Assembly: GCA_023957975.1 (NCBI GenBank)
Contig: JAMLGM010000009.1
Coordinates: 124,001-188,000, forward strand
Reading direction: 5' to 3'
DNA: 64,000 nucleotides
DNA from: Microthrixaceae bacterium
GTDB taxonomy: Bacteria; Actinomycetota; Acidimicrobiia; Acidimicrobiales; Microtrichaceae
Below are positions 8,558-16,497 of the stretch, piece by piece. The translations under genes were made by a program, and so were the position numbers. How positions within the stretch are numbered: the first letter of the stretch is position 1; every line of letters begins with the position of its first letter. The notes under the pieces are model-generated. The model saw only the letters and a list, made by a program, of their open reading frames with translations. It did no database searches and was not told the DNA's origin.

Positions 8558-9154
8558 CTACGCGGTCCCGCCCGCCTCGACCAACGACGACACGGTTCGC
8601 GCCACGACCTCCCGCGCCGCAGCGAACTCGAGTTCCTGAACCGATCGCAACCGATCCCAGTACTCCCAACTCAAGACCGCGTCGAGCGCATTCAGCACGG
8701 TCTCGCGATCGTGTTCGGCCCTCGCCGCCAGCTCCGGGGCGAAGGTCGCAGCCACCTGCGAGCGCAGCCATTCCATTCCCGATTTGAACGCTTCCTGCAG
8801 TTCGCCCGGATTCCGGGTCTTGGGCGCCACGACTCGACGAATCGGCGAGATTTCCTCGTGGACCGAAACCCGTGTCGCGACCAGCTCAGCAAGGCGCTCG
8901 CCGAGTGGGAGTTCGACCGACGGGGCGACGTATCTCCCCCGCAAGTCGACAAGCCGTGAGCGCACGGCTTCGGAGTAGAGGTCCTGCATGTCGCCGAAGA
9001 GCCGAAAGACCGATCGGGTCGACATCGCCGACTCGTCGGCAATCTGTTGCGCCGTCGGCACCTCGCCGGTCGACTCCATGAGCGACATCACCGCATCCAG
9101 CACCCGTTGGCGACTCTTGTCGGTGCGTAGCCGTCGGCCGTCGGGACCTGTCAC
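8558..9154 (-). CDS. TetR/AcrR family transcriptional regulator
   Basis: The 198-residue protein has an N-terminal TetR helix-turn-helix (about residues 12-60: RQRVLDAVMSLMES, TAQQIADESAMSTRSVFRLFGDMQDLYSEA) and an all-helical C-terminal ligand domain. It probably represses nearby or remote genes in response to a small molecule. The upstream gene in the same direction is the metallo-beta-lactamase-fold hydrolase, 76 bases away; downstream is the flavin reductase. Start is a GTG directly behind GGAG, which is closer than usual, so the true start may be some residues downstream. Confidence 0.9.
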   Translation of the reverse strand: MTGPDGRRLRTDKSRQRVLDAVMSLMESTGEVPTAQQIADESAMSTRSVFRLFGDMQDLYSEAVRSRLVDLRGRYVAPSVELPLGERLAELVATRVSVHEEISPIRRVVAPKTRNPGELQEAFKSGMEWLRSQVAATFAPELAARAEHDRETVLNALDAVLSWEYWDRLRSVQELEFAAAREVVARTVSSLVEAGGTA

Positions 9155-9230
9155 CTCCGTCAGGGTATCAGCGAGGATCCCCTCATCGGACGAGCGTCAT
9201 GCGCCCCGGACGATGCCGGTGGGCCCCCGA

Positions 9231-10073
9231 TTACACGTCGACGACGAGCCCCTCGGAAGCGGTGAAGATTCGGGGCCCACCCTCTGGAGACCGGCCGACG
9301 AGTTCCGACGTGAGGCGATCGATCATGGCGTCGTCGTGGCCCGGGTCATGGTGGAAGAGCGCGAGCGCCTTCACCCGCGATTGGACCGCGACCTCAAGGG
9401 CGTAGTCGAGGGTGCAGTGTCCCCAGTCGGAACGCTCATCGAATTCGGCCGGGGTGTATTGGGCATCGTGGATCAACACGTCGACACCGTCGCACAGCGC
9501 GATCACGTCCTCCGCGACGCTGGTCGAACCGGCGCCCGGCTGCTGGTGATCGCTGATGTACGCGATGCTTCGCCCGCCGTGGTCGATCCGGTATCCGACG
9601 GTCGGACCGACATGTGGCACGTCTCGCGCCGTGATCGTGGCGGTTCCGTGAACGATCGGTTCGCTCCCTGCCTCCGCGAAGGTGATGATGCCCACGAGGT
9701 CGTCGAGGCCGACGGGAAACACCGGCGGGCACAGGAACGCCTTGAACACCTCCTCGAGCGATCCGCCCTGTTGTGGCGGACCGATGATGTGCATTTCGGT
9801 GCCCGGCTGATGAATCGGAGGGAAGAACGGCAGACCCTGCACATGGTCCCAATGCAGGTGACTCACCAGTGCCGTAGCCCGTAACGGCGCGCTTTGTGCC
9901 GCCAAGACGTCGACGCCCCAGAACCGCAGGCCGGTTCCGAGGTCGAGAACGAGCGGGTCGAACCCGTCGCCTTCGACCACGACACATGCGGTGTTGCCCC
10001 CGACCCGCTGATTCGATTCACAACAACACGGCGTCGAACCCCTGACCCCGTAGAACGTGATCCTCAGTGTCAC
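9231..10073 (-). CDS. MBL-fold metallo-hydrolase (class II cyclic phosphodiesterase-like)
   Basis: About 280 residues with a metallo-beta-lactamase fold. The protein opens with ITFYGVRGSTPC and has the metal site SHLHWDHVQGLPFF, later ITARDVPHVGPTVGYRI, YISDHQ (metal-bridging Asp) and a C-terminal ALFHHDPGHDD. This pattern matches the group of hydrolases linked to cyclic nucleotide phosphodiesterases that is often associated with bacterial signalling proteins. The GTG at 10073 has GAAGGGG upstream. A longer in-frame form exists but would include an unrelated leader. The gene lies 134 bases downstream of mutY. Confidence 0.87.
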   Translation of the reverse strand: MTLRITFYGVRGSTPCCCESNQRVGGNTACVVVEGDGFDPLVLDLGTGLRFWGVDVLAAQSAPLRATALVSHLHWDHVQGLPFFPPIHQPGTEMHIIGPPQQGGSLEEVFKAFLCPPVFPVGLDDLVGIITFAEAGSEPIVHGTATITARDVPHVGPTVGYRIDHGGRSIAYISDHQQPGAGSTSVAEDVIALCDGVDVLIHDAQYTPAEFDERSDWGHCTLDYALEVAVQSRVKALALFHHDPGHDDAMIDRLTSELVGRSPEGGPRIFTASEGLVVDV

Positions 10074-10207
10074 CAACCCCTTCGGCACAGCTCCGATCAC
10101 GCCCCCGACCGGTCCTTCAACCCTAGGCGCAACCTCCCGTTCACCTGAAGGGTCTGTGACCCATTTCATGGCGTGGGCCGGACCCCATTGCCGGTCGCTC
10201 CAACCGA

Positions 10208-11065
10208 TCAGGGCAGGCGCAGAAGTTCGCCGTCCACGATGACGAGACCATCGCGAATCAGCGAATCGACGATGCTCCGAGCGCGTTCGAGATCGCCTTC
10301 GAAGCCCATGAGCGCGTGGGCGTCGACGGCGCGAACGCCACCACCCTGTAGCGCGCTCAGCAAACGTCCTCGTGCCTGACGATCCGACCCCTCGAATGGC
10401 GCTTGGCGGGTCGATACCCCCGCGGAACCGATGGCGGGGTCTGGGAGCGAACCTCGATCGTTCGCCCACACACACCACGACGACAGCGGGCACTGCTCGC
10501 AGTCCGGCCTCGGTCGACACAGGCGATTGCCGAGATCCATCAGCGACTGATTGTGCGCCCATCCATGCCCGGCCGCGACGAACTCATCGGCCTCGCGTTG
10601 CGCCTCGCGCTGGGACAACCTGCGGCCGCACCGGCGCGCCAGGACGCGTGCGATGTTGGTGTCGACGACTCCGACGTCGCGCTCAAAGGCAAACGCCTGC
10701 ACCGCCCGGGCGGTGTAAGGCCCAACCCCCGGAAGTGCCAGGAGGTCGTCCAACTCGCTCGGAAACCTCCCGGCCTCAGCGATGACCCGGGCGCTTTCCC
10801 ACAGCGCCTTCGCCCGTCGCGGGTAGCCCAAGCCTTGCCAGACACCGAGTATCTCGGACAGCTTGGCCGAGGCGGCCGCGTCGGGGGTCGGCCACCGCTG
10901 CAGAAACTGCTCCCACCGTTCAACGACCCGATCCACCTGGGTCTGCTGGGCCATGACCTCGGACACCAGGATCGCCCAGGGATCGCGCGATGACCTCCAT
11001 GGCAACGGGCGGCGCACCGGTTCGCCCCATCTCAGCAGCGCCCGCTGCTCCTGGCTCAACGACAT
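10208..11065 (-). CDS. mutY: A/G-specific adenine DNA glycosylase MutY
   Basis: A 285-residue base-excision repair glycosylase that removes adenine mispaired with 8-oxoguanine. Seen are the catalytic Glu in SEVMAQQTQVDRV, the helix-hairpin-helix LLALPGVGPYTARAV, the catalytic Asp in VVDTNIARV and the cysteine cluster LCRPRPDCEQCPLSSWC. The cluster spacing is C-X5-C-X2-C-X5-C, one residue shorter in the first gap than the canonical X6. The C-terminal NUDIX-like domain that recognises 8-oxoG is reduced to about 60 residues, as in several actinobacterial MutY proteins. It is divergent from the GGDEF-EAL gene. Confidence 0.92.
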   Translation of the reverse strand: MSLSQEQRALLRWGEPVRRPLPWRSSRDPWAILVSEVMAQQTQVDRVVERWEQFLQRWPTPDAAASAKLSEILGVWQGLGYPRRAKALWESARVIAEAGRFPSELDDLLALPGVGPYTARAVQAFAFERDVGVVDTNIARVLARRCGRRLSQREAQREADEFVAAGHGWAHNQSLMDLGNRLCRPRPDCEQCPLSSWCVWANDRGSLPDPAIGSAGVSTRQAPFEGSDRQARGRLLSALQGGGVRAVDAHALMGFEGDLERARSIVDSLIRDGLVIVDGELLRLP

Positions 11066-11156
11066 GGGGCCCAGTTCACCAGCCGCGAGAGGCCTTCGAA
11101 AATCTGGCGGATTCGTCAACTCGGCTGGCTCACCGCCGATGTAAAGGGACCAGCCG

Positions 11157-13832
11157 ATGCAGGCCGCAGCGAGCGGCCCCAGGCGACCAAGAATCGTGAA
11201 CCGCTCCCTACTGCTTCGACCGCCCGGCCCACAGCGCGCCCCCGCTTTCGACGGGCGCCGCACCGGTGGCGCCGCGCACGTCTCCACGTCGTCGACCCGC
11301 CTGCTTCGGCGCCACTTGGTGACCCAACGCTCGCTCACGGTGCCGCTCGCGGTGATCATCACCCAGGTGTCGCAGTTCGGGCCACATCGATTGGCGACCG
11401 CCGCCGCGGCCGTCGCCATCGGAGCCGCCGAAATCATTTTGTTCTGGCACCTCGCCGCGCGTCACCCGCGATCACTCGCGCTGTTGACCTTCCTCGACTT
11501 CGCCGCGGTGGCGGCCGTCGGGGTCGTCGTCCCCCAACTGTTTCAGTGGGGCGTGTGTATCACCGTCGTGTCCATACCCGGTCAGCACATTCACCATGGG
11601 CGTCGGATCGCCACCTGGTCGCTCCTCGGTGGGACCGCCTTCTACGCCTTGGTGGGCTTGGGTGCTGGCCTTCCGAACTGGGCACCCGCAGTAGCGCTGT
11701 TCGCCACGGCGGGTTTCAGCACGACGACGTTGATCGCCCAGTCTGCCGACGAAGCGTTGCGGGTCCGAACCCGATTCACCGACCTGCTCGACCGGCTCGA
11801 CATCATCGCGTTCGATTCGCCTGCAGGCTCCCCCAACTTCAGGTTTTTCAGCGACCGGATCGAACAGGTGCTGGGTTACTCCACCGACGAATGGACCCGT
11901 CGGACAACGTGGCTTGAGCGGCTGCATCCGGCCGATGTCGAGGCGTTTTTGTCCACCCTCGAAACCGGCACTCCCGGCACCTCGCACCTCACCACGCTTC
12001 GGGTACGCGGACAGGACGAACGCACCGTTTATCTGCTCGCCCAGGTCGTCTGGCGTGAAGAGGGCCTGTGGGGCATCTTCATCGACGTCACGAGGAACCA
12101 TGCCCAAGAGCGGGAGATGGCTGCGCTCGGCGATTTCCTGACCCAAATCCCCTACGCGTTGGAAATCGTGAAGGTCGACCATAGCGGCGAGGTGCCGGAG
12201 TTCGAACTGATCTCTGCCAGCAAGGCCGCGGAGGAGGCGATCGGACTTCCGGTCACCGAATCCACCGAGGGCTGGCCAGAAGCCAGTCGGTTCGTCGACA
12301 CCTGGCCACAACACCTCGCGGCCTTCGCCGAGGTCGATCGCACCCAGACCCCCATGCAGCCCTCCGAGGTGCGGTGGAGCGACGGTGCCGGGACCGAGCG
12401 GTGGATCACCGTGCAGGCGTTTCCGATCGCCCGACACCACATCGGGGTCGTGTGCGACGACGTCACCGACCGGGTTCAAGCGGCCGACGCACTCCGTGTC
12501 CAGGCGCTTCACGACTCGCTGACCGGACTGGCCAATCGGACGATGTTCGGCAACGCCATCAGCGAGGTCCTCACAACCGTCAACGATGTGAGCGGCGCCG
12601 TGCTCCTGATGGACCTTGATCAGTTCAAGGAGGTCAACGACGCGCTGGGGCACCACCACGGCGACCGCCTCCTGATCGAACTCGCCAACCGCCTGGAATC
12701 CATCACGACCAGCGGCCATCTCGCGGCTCGGCTCGGTGGCGACGAGTTCGCGGTGCTGATGCCCGAGGCGACGGCCCGCGACGCATTCCAATACGCAGCG
12801 AGAATCCGCGACAGCTTCGCCCGACCGATCGTCATCGACGGCATCACCCTCCAAACGAATGTGAGCGTCGGCATCGCGCTGTTTCCCGACCACGCCAGCG
12901 ACGCCGACGGGCTCGTCCAACGGGCAGACTCCGCGATGTACCAGGCGAAACACGACGGCACCGGCGTGGCACTCCACAAGCCCGACGACCTCAACGACGG
13001 TCTCCGCAGACTGCAGATCATCGGCGACCTCCGCTCCGCGATTGCGAACGGCGAATTGCTGTTGCACTACCAGCCAAAGGTCTGCTTCGAGGCCGGGGGC
13101 ATCGAAGGACTCGAAGCCTTGGTCCGCTGGCAGCATCCCACCCTCGGAATGCTGCCCCCCGACGAGTTCATCGGTCTCGCCGAGGTTTCGGGGCTGATTC
13201 AAGACCTCACGATGTACGTCATCAGAGCGGCTGTAGCGGACACTGCACGATTGCGCGAGATCGGCGTCGACCTGCCGGTCGCGGTGAACCTGTCGGCGCG
13301 CAACCTGTATCACCCGCGCCTGCTCGCCATCATCTTGCTGGCGCTCGAACGCGAAGGCGTTCCCACCTCGGCCTTCCGTATCGAGATCACCGAATCCGAA
13401 CTCATGGATGACCCGTCCACCGCGATGGTGGTCCTCCAACAACTTCGCGACCACGGCGTGCAGGTGTCGATCGACGACTTCGGTACCGGCTACTCATCGC
13501 TGTCGTACCTTCGCGACCTGCCGATCGACGAGATCAAGATCGATCGCAGCTTCGTCGCCGACATCACCGACGGCGACGATGTCGTCGTGCGTTCGATCAT
13601 CGACCTGGGCCACGCACTCGGCGTCGACGTGTTGGCCGAAGGTGTCGAGACCGTCCAACAGTGGCACCACCTTCGGCGCCTCGGATGCGATGTCGGTCAG
13701 GGGTACCTCATCAGCAGACCGTTGAATTTCGATGCGCTCGTTCGGTTCCTCGCAGATCGCGCCGAGTTCGGTCAGCCGCCGTGGGTCATTGAACGAAGTC
13801 AGGAAGCGGACACGACGTCGAGCCAGCGTTGA
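11157..13832 (+). CDS. Membrane-bound PAS-GGDEF-EAL signalling protein
   Basis: An 891-residue protein predicted to make and break cyclic di-GMP. The N-terminal 40 residues are cytoplasmic-looking and basic; about 55-190 hold roughly five hydrophobic segments. A PAS domain follows (about 215-310), a second PAS-like stretch, a GGDEF domain with an intact RLGGDEFAVLMPE signature (near residue 530) and an EAL domain with LEALVRW, NLSARNL, EITESELM, DDFGTGYSSL and AEGVET all kept. Both enzymatic activities are therefore possible. Start ATG is preceded by AAAGGGA. The 3' end overlaps the convergent LCP gene by 47 bases. The periplasmic signal it senses is unknown. Confidence 0.93.
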   Translation: MQAAASGPRRPRIVNRSLLLRPPGPQRAPAFDGRRTGGAAHVSTSSTRLLRRHLVTQRSLTVPLAVIITQVSQFGPHRLATAAAAVAIGAAEIILFWHLAARHPRSLALLTFLDFAAVAAVGVVVPQLFQWGVCITVVSIPGQHIHHGRRIATWSLLGGTAFYALVGLGAGLPNWAPAVALFATAGFSTTTLIAQSADEALRVRTRFTDLLDRLDIIAFDSPAGSPNFRFFSDRIEQVLGYSTDEWTRRTTWLERLHPADVEAFLSTLETGTPGTSHLTTLRVRGQDERTVYLLAQVVWREEGLWGIFIDVTRNHAQEREMAALGDFLTQIPYALEIVKVDHSGEVPEFELISASKAAEEAIGLPVTESTEGWPEASRFVDTWPQHLAAFAEVDRTQTPMQPSEVRWSDGAGTERWITVQAFPIARHHIGVVCDDVTDRVQAADALRVQALHDSLTGLANRTMFGNAISEVLTTVNDVSGAVLLMDLDQFKEVNDALGHHHGDRLLIELANRLESITTSGHLAARLGGDEFAVLMPEATARDAFQYAARIRDSFARPIVIDGITLQTNVSVGIALFPDHASDADGLVQRADSAMYQAKHDGTGVALHKPDDLNDGLRRLQIIGDLRSAIANGELLLHYQPKVCFEAGGIEGLEALVRWQHPTLGMLPPDEFIGLAEVSGLIQDLTMYVIRAAVADTARLREIGVDLPVAVNLSARNLYHPRLLAIILLALEREGVPTSAFRIEITESELMDDPSTAMVVLQQLRDHGVQVSIDDFGTGYSSLSYLRDLPIDEIKIDRSFVADITDGDDVVVRSIIDLGHALGVDVLAEGVETVQQWHHLRRLGCDVGQGYLISRPLNFDALVRFLADRAEFGQPPWVIERSQEADTTSSQR

Positions 13833-15102
13833 GCTCGTTCAACACCGCGTTGGCATCGCCTTGAAGGCGAGCGACGGGAATGTCGCCATCGTCGAGGCTG
13901 TGATGCAGTTCGATCGTGTCGTAGCCGGACCCCAACGAGGCACCGAGCCGCGCGACATCGATCAGTTCCGTCGAGGCGCTGAGCGTCACCGCCTGGGATC
14001 CACTCCACGCAACCCGCTCCAGTTGCAGCAGGTTCCACCACCGCGAGCGAAGGCGCGCGACGACCGACTCCAGCAGCACACGTTGGTTCTCCTGGCGGTT
14101 GTCGTCGGAGCCCTCCACGCTGACCCAGCGACCATCGACGAGGTGCTCCATGTGCCGCGAACGGGCCCATGCCACGGCCTCGATCCCATCGAGCAGGGTG
14201 GTGCCCTCCTCCAACGAAAGCCCGGTGGCCCGATCCCGCGAGGGGTGCTCGGCGCTCACCTCCACTCCGCCAAGCCCATCGACGATGTCGGCCACACCGG
14301 CGAAATCGACGACCGCAGCATGGTCGATCTCGATTCCCAACGTCCGACAGAGGCTGTTGAGGGTGCTGGCGGGGCCGTCGAGCAGGGTCAGCGCCAGTCG
14401 GTCGGCGCCCACCCCGGCGCGAAAGACCACGAGATCCCGCGGGATCGACACCACCAGAGCCGACGCCCGATCGCGACGCTTTTGGACCACGATCAGCGCG
14501 TCTGCCCGGCGCCCGGGCACCGCGTTGGAATCGCCGAACGCTGCGACGTTCGCGCCGACCGGCACCGCGCCACGATCGTCGGAACCGATGAACAACCAGG
14601 TGTCCGCCGAGTCGCTCGCCAACGCTGTCACCATCGGTTCGCGGTCCACCCGGTGCCACAACACCCCGGTGTTCAGGCCCGCGACCGCCAGCGTGGCAGC
14701 ACTCGCGATCGCGACCCATCGTCGAAACCGCGGGGCCGCCGATGCCACCGGCCTGCCGTCCGCGACCGCCACCGACCGGTCGCGATCTGCGGTCTGGTAA
14801 CGGCCCGCACCGTCGATCGGAGGTGGCGGGAACAGCGTGACGAGGTGACCGAGCACCTCGTCGACGAAGGCGGTCGGCCACCACGCTGAGAGGGTTTCGC
14901 CCGTCTCAAGTCGCAACTCGATCTCGAGAAGTCCGTCCACCGGTTCGGCGAAGGCATCGAGCGCCACGACCCGGCGAAGATCGATGTGTTGTGCCCCTCC
15001 TCCTGCGCTGTCCCAGAGGAGAATCGAGAGCCGTTGCGGCGACGCTGCGAACCCACACTCGGTCCAGGTTCCATCGGACCTGCGAGCCCACCCGACGGTC
15101 AT
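13786..15102 (-). CDS. LCP (LytR-CpsA-Psr) family protein
   Basis: A protein of about 438 residues. The first 130 residues are an intracellular region of unknown fold, then a single membrane helix (WVAIASAATLAVAGLNTGVLW, about 148-168) and an extracellular LCP domain. LCP enzymes attach glycopolymers such as wall teichoic acid or arabinogalactan to peptidoglycan. Core motifs are GRRADALIVVQKRRD, ALVVSIPRDLVV, the VVDFAGVADIVDGLGGVEV strand-helix and AWARSRHMEH with the conserved Arg. The start is the ATG giving TVGWARRSDGTW, ten bases after the stop of the upstream surface protein gene, so the two are likely co-transcribed. Confidence 0.9.
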   Translation of the reverse strand: MTVGWARRSDGTWTECGFAASPQRLSILLWDSAGGGAQHIDLRRVVALDAFAEPVDGLLEIELRLETGETLSAWWPTAFVDEVLGHLVTLFPPPPIDGAGRYQTADRDRSVAVADGRPVASAAPRFRRWVAIASAATLAVAGLNTGVLWHRVDREPMVTALASDSADTWLFIGSDDRGAVPVGANVAAFGDSNAVPGRRADALIVVQKRRDRASALVVSIPRDLVVFRAGVGADRLALTLLDGPASTLNSLCRTLGIEIDHAAVVDFAGVADIVDGLGGVEVSAEHPSRDRATGLSLEEGTTLLDGIEAVAWARSRHMEHLVDGRWVSVEGSDDNRQENQRVLLESVVARLRSRWWNLLQLERVAWSGSQAVTLSASTELIDVARLGASLGSGYDTIELHHSLDDGDIPVARLQGDANAVLNELNAGSTSCPLPDFVQ

Positions 15103-15112
15103 CGGAGATTGA

Positions 15113-16273
15113 TCAGTCGTGTAGCGACGGTGAAGCGACACGACGGCGGACCCCAACCATCACCGAGGCGCCCAGGCACATCACGCCGAGCGCGATCAAC
15201 AGGAGTTCGACCGACGATGCACCGGTGAACGCAATCGGCGATGCACCGCCTCCCGTACCGCTGGATCCGCCGGTGCCTCGCTGGGACGACTCCGAGCGAA
15301 CCGCGACCGCGGTCGGTTGCGAGGTCGACGTGGGCGAGGTGTTGGGCAGGAGGCTCGACGTGGTGGTGGTCGGGCTATCGGTTGCTTCGGTCGACCCCGG
15401 GGACGTGGTCGAGGTGGCACCGGCGGGCGTCGTAGTGGTCGTGGTCGACGAGGTCGATGAGGTCGATGAATCGGACCGAGCGATCCGTCCCGCTGCGCTC
15501 AGCGCTCGCGGCCGATGCGACGTGGATGTCGCGTTGATCGCCCACATGTGGTGATCCCCGACGGGGGTCGCGGCCGGCACCGTCACCTCGGCGTCGACCT
15601 TGCCGGACCCGTTTGCGGTCGTCGAAAGCAGCACCACTGGATCTGAGTACAACACGATCGTCACTTGCTCCCCGGGGGCCCATCCCTCGCCGCGAACTCG
15701 TGCGTTTGCGCCCGGAGCGATCACCTCAGGCGTGATTTCAAGGTCGCCGTCAGACGCTGGCGGGTTGGGCCCCGGCCGCACCACGACCTCGGCCGGTGCG
15801 TAGTAGAACCCTGCTCCGTTGTACCCGTTGTACCCGTTGTACCCGTTGTAGCCGTTGTAGCCGTTGTAGCCGTTGTAGCCGTTGTATCCGTTGTAGCCGA
15901 AATAGCCGCCAGCTCCCACGCACCGCGCCGTCAACAGGTAGGTCCCCGGCCGGACATCGTCCGGGACTGTCAGGACCGCCGACCACGCACCGGCCACGGA
16001 CGAGGTGACGACATTGAGCGCGAGAAGGTTGCCCTGATCGGCGGTAAACAGGCTGAGGAATACGCTCGAATTCGCCGGACACCCGTCTGCCCATACACTC
16101 ACCCCGGATCCGGGCAAAGCCGGGCTGCCGGAAACGAACAATGAGCGCTGCAGAGCTCCCGATCCCGCGTCGTCCTGCGCCCCCGCATACTCCGCCGGGG
16201 CGACAAGAGCCCCGAGCACCAACGCGACGGTCGCGAGCGCAAACCGGCGCGCCAAACGCCACTTTCCAGCCAT
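15113..16273 (-). CDS. Secreted, surface-anchored protein with (Tyr-Asn-Gly)n repeat
   Basis: The 386-residue protein starts with a signal peptide (KWRLARRFALATVALVLGALVAP, cleavage near AGA-QD at about 32). Two beta-rich domains resembling bacterial surface Ig-like folds flank nine perfect Tyr-Asn-Gly triplets (about residues 126-152). A Ser/Thr/Pro-rich stalk follows (about 255-330), then a sorting-type C terminus: IAFTGASS, a hydrophobic helix and a basic tail GVRRRV. The IAFTG box is a non-canonical LPXTG-like signal common in actinobacteria. It is followed after ten bases by an LCP gene, pointing to an envelope function. The target of the repeat is unknown. Confidence 0.88.
   Translation of the reverse strand: MAGKWRLARRFALATVALVLGALVAPAEYAGAQDDAGSGALQRSLFVSGSPALPGSGVSVWADGCPANSSVFLSLFTADQGNLLALNVVTSSVAGAWSAVLTVPDDVRPGTYLLTARCVGAGGYFGYNGYNGYNGYNGYNGYNGYNGYNGYNGAGFYYAPAEVVVRPGPNPPASDGDLEITPEVIAPGANARVRGEGWAPGEQVTIVLYSDPVVLLSTTANGSGKVDAEVTVPAATPVGDHHMWAINATSTSHRPRALSAAGRIARSDSSTSSTSSTTTTTTPAGATSTTSPGSTEATDSPTTTTSSLLPNTSPTSTSQPTAVAVRSESSQRGTGGSSGTGGGASPIAFTGASSVELLLIALGVMCLGASVMVGVRRRVASPSLHD
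15816..15896 (-). repeat. Nine-copy 9-bp in-frame tandem repeat
   Basis: On the plus strand the unit is CCGTTGTA followed by C, G or T. Nine consecutive copies occupy these positions without interruption, and the only variation is at the last base of the unit, which is the third base of a Gly codon. The tenth unit (CCGAAATAG) is diverged. The unit encodes Tyr-Asn-Gly, so gain or loss of copies keeps the reading frame of the surface protein. Confidence 0.97.
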
Positions 16274-16472
16274 ATTAATCCCTGCCCCTCAATTGAATGT
16301 CGCTCCAAACGAGGCCCGAAGATCCCGTCAAATCGACGTGGCCGAATATAGCAATCATCCACATTCCCGCGTCAAGGAAAACCTCGGCACCCGTTTGACG
16401 AACGGCCTCCGCACGCGCCGGTCGACGGCGCATCACCCGGCACCAGCACCGGCACGCAACCTGTCGGAGTCG

Positions 16473-16488
16473 GTTACCGGGCGGTAAC
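16473..16488. promoter_or_regulatory. Candidate operator upstream of the acyl-CoA dehydrogenase
   Basis: GTTACC-GGGC-GGTAAC is a perfect 6-4-6 inverted repeat that ends nine bases before the ATG at 16498. Its symmetry and position over the ribosome binding or transcription start region suit a TetR-type repressor of fatty-acid or acyl-CoA metabolism. No regulator gene is adjacent; the identity of the protein is unknown. Confidence 0.45.
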
Positions 16489-16497
16489 ATCTGAGCC

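Noticed and set aside
11472..13454. Minus-strand open frame of 660 codons
   Set aside because: It lies opposite the PAS-GGDEF-EAL gene and shows no family motif; it is a GC-rich antisense frame.
15816..15896. Repeat array considered as CRISPR
   Set aside because: The units are 9 bases, contiguous and in frame within a coding sequence, with no spacers.
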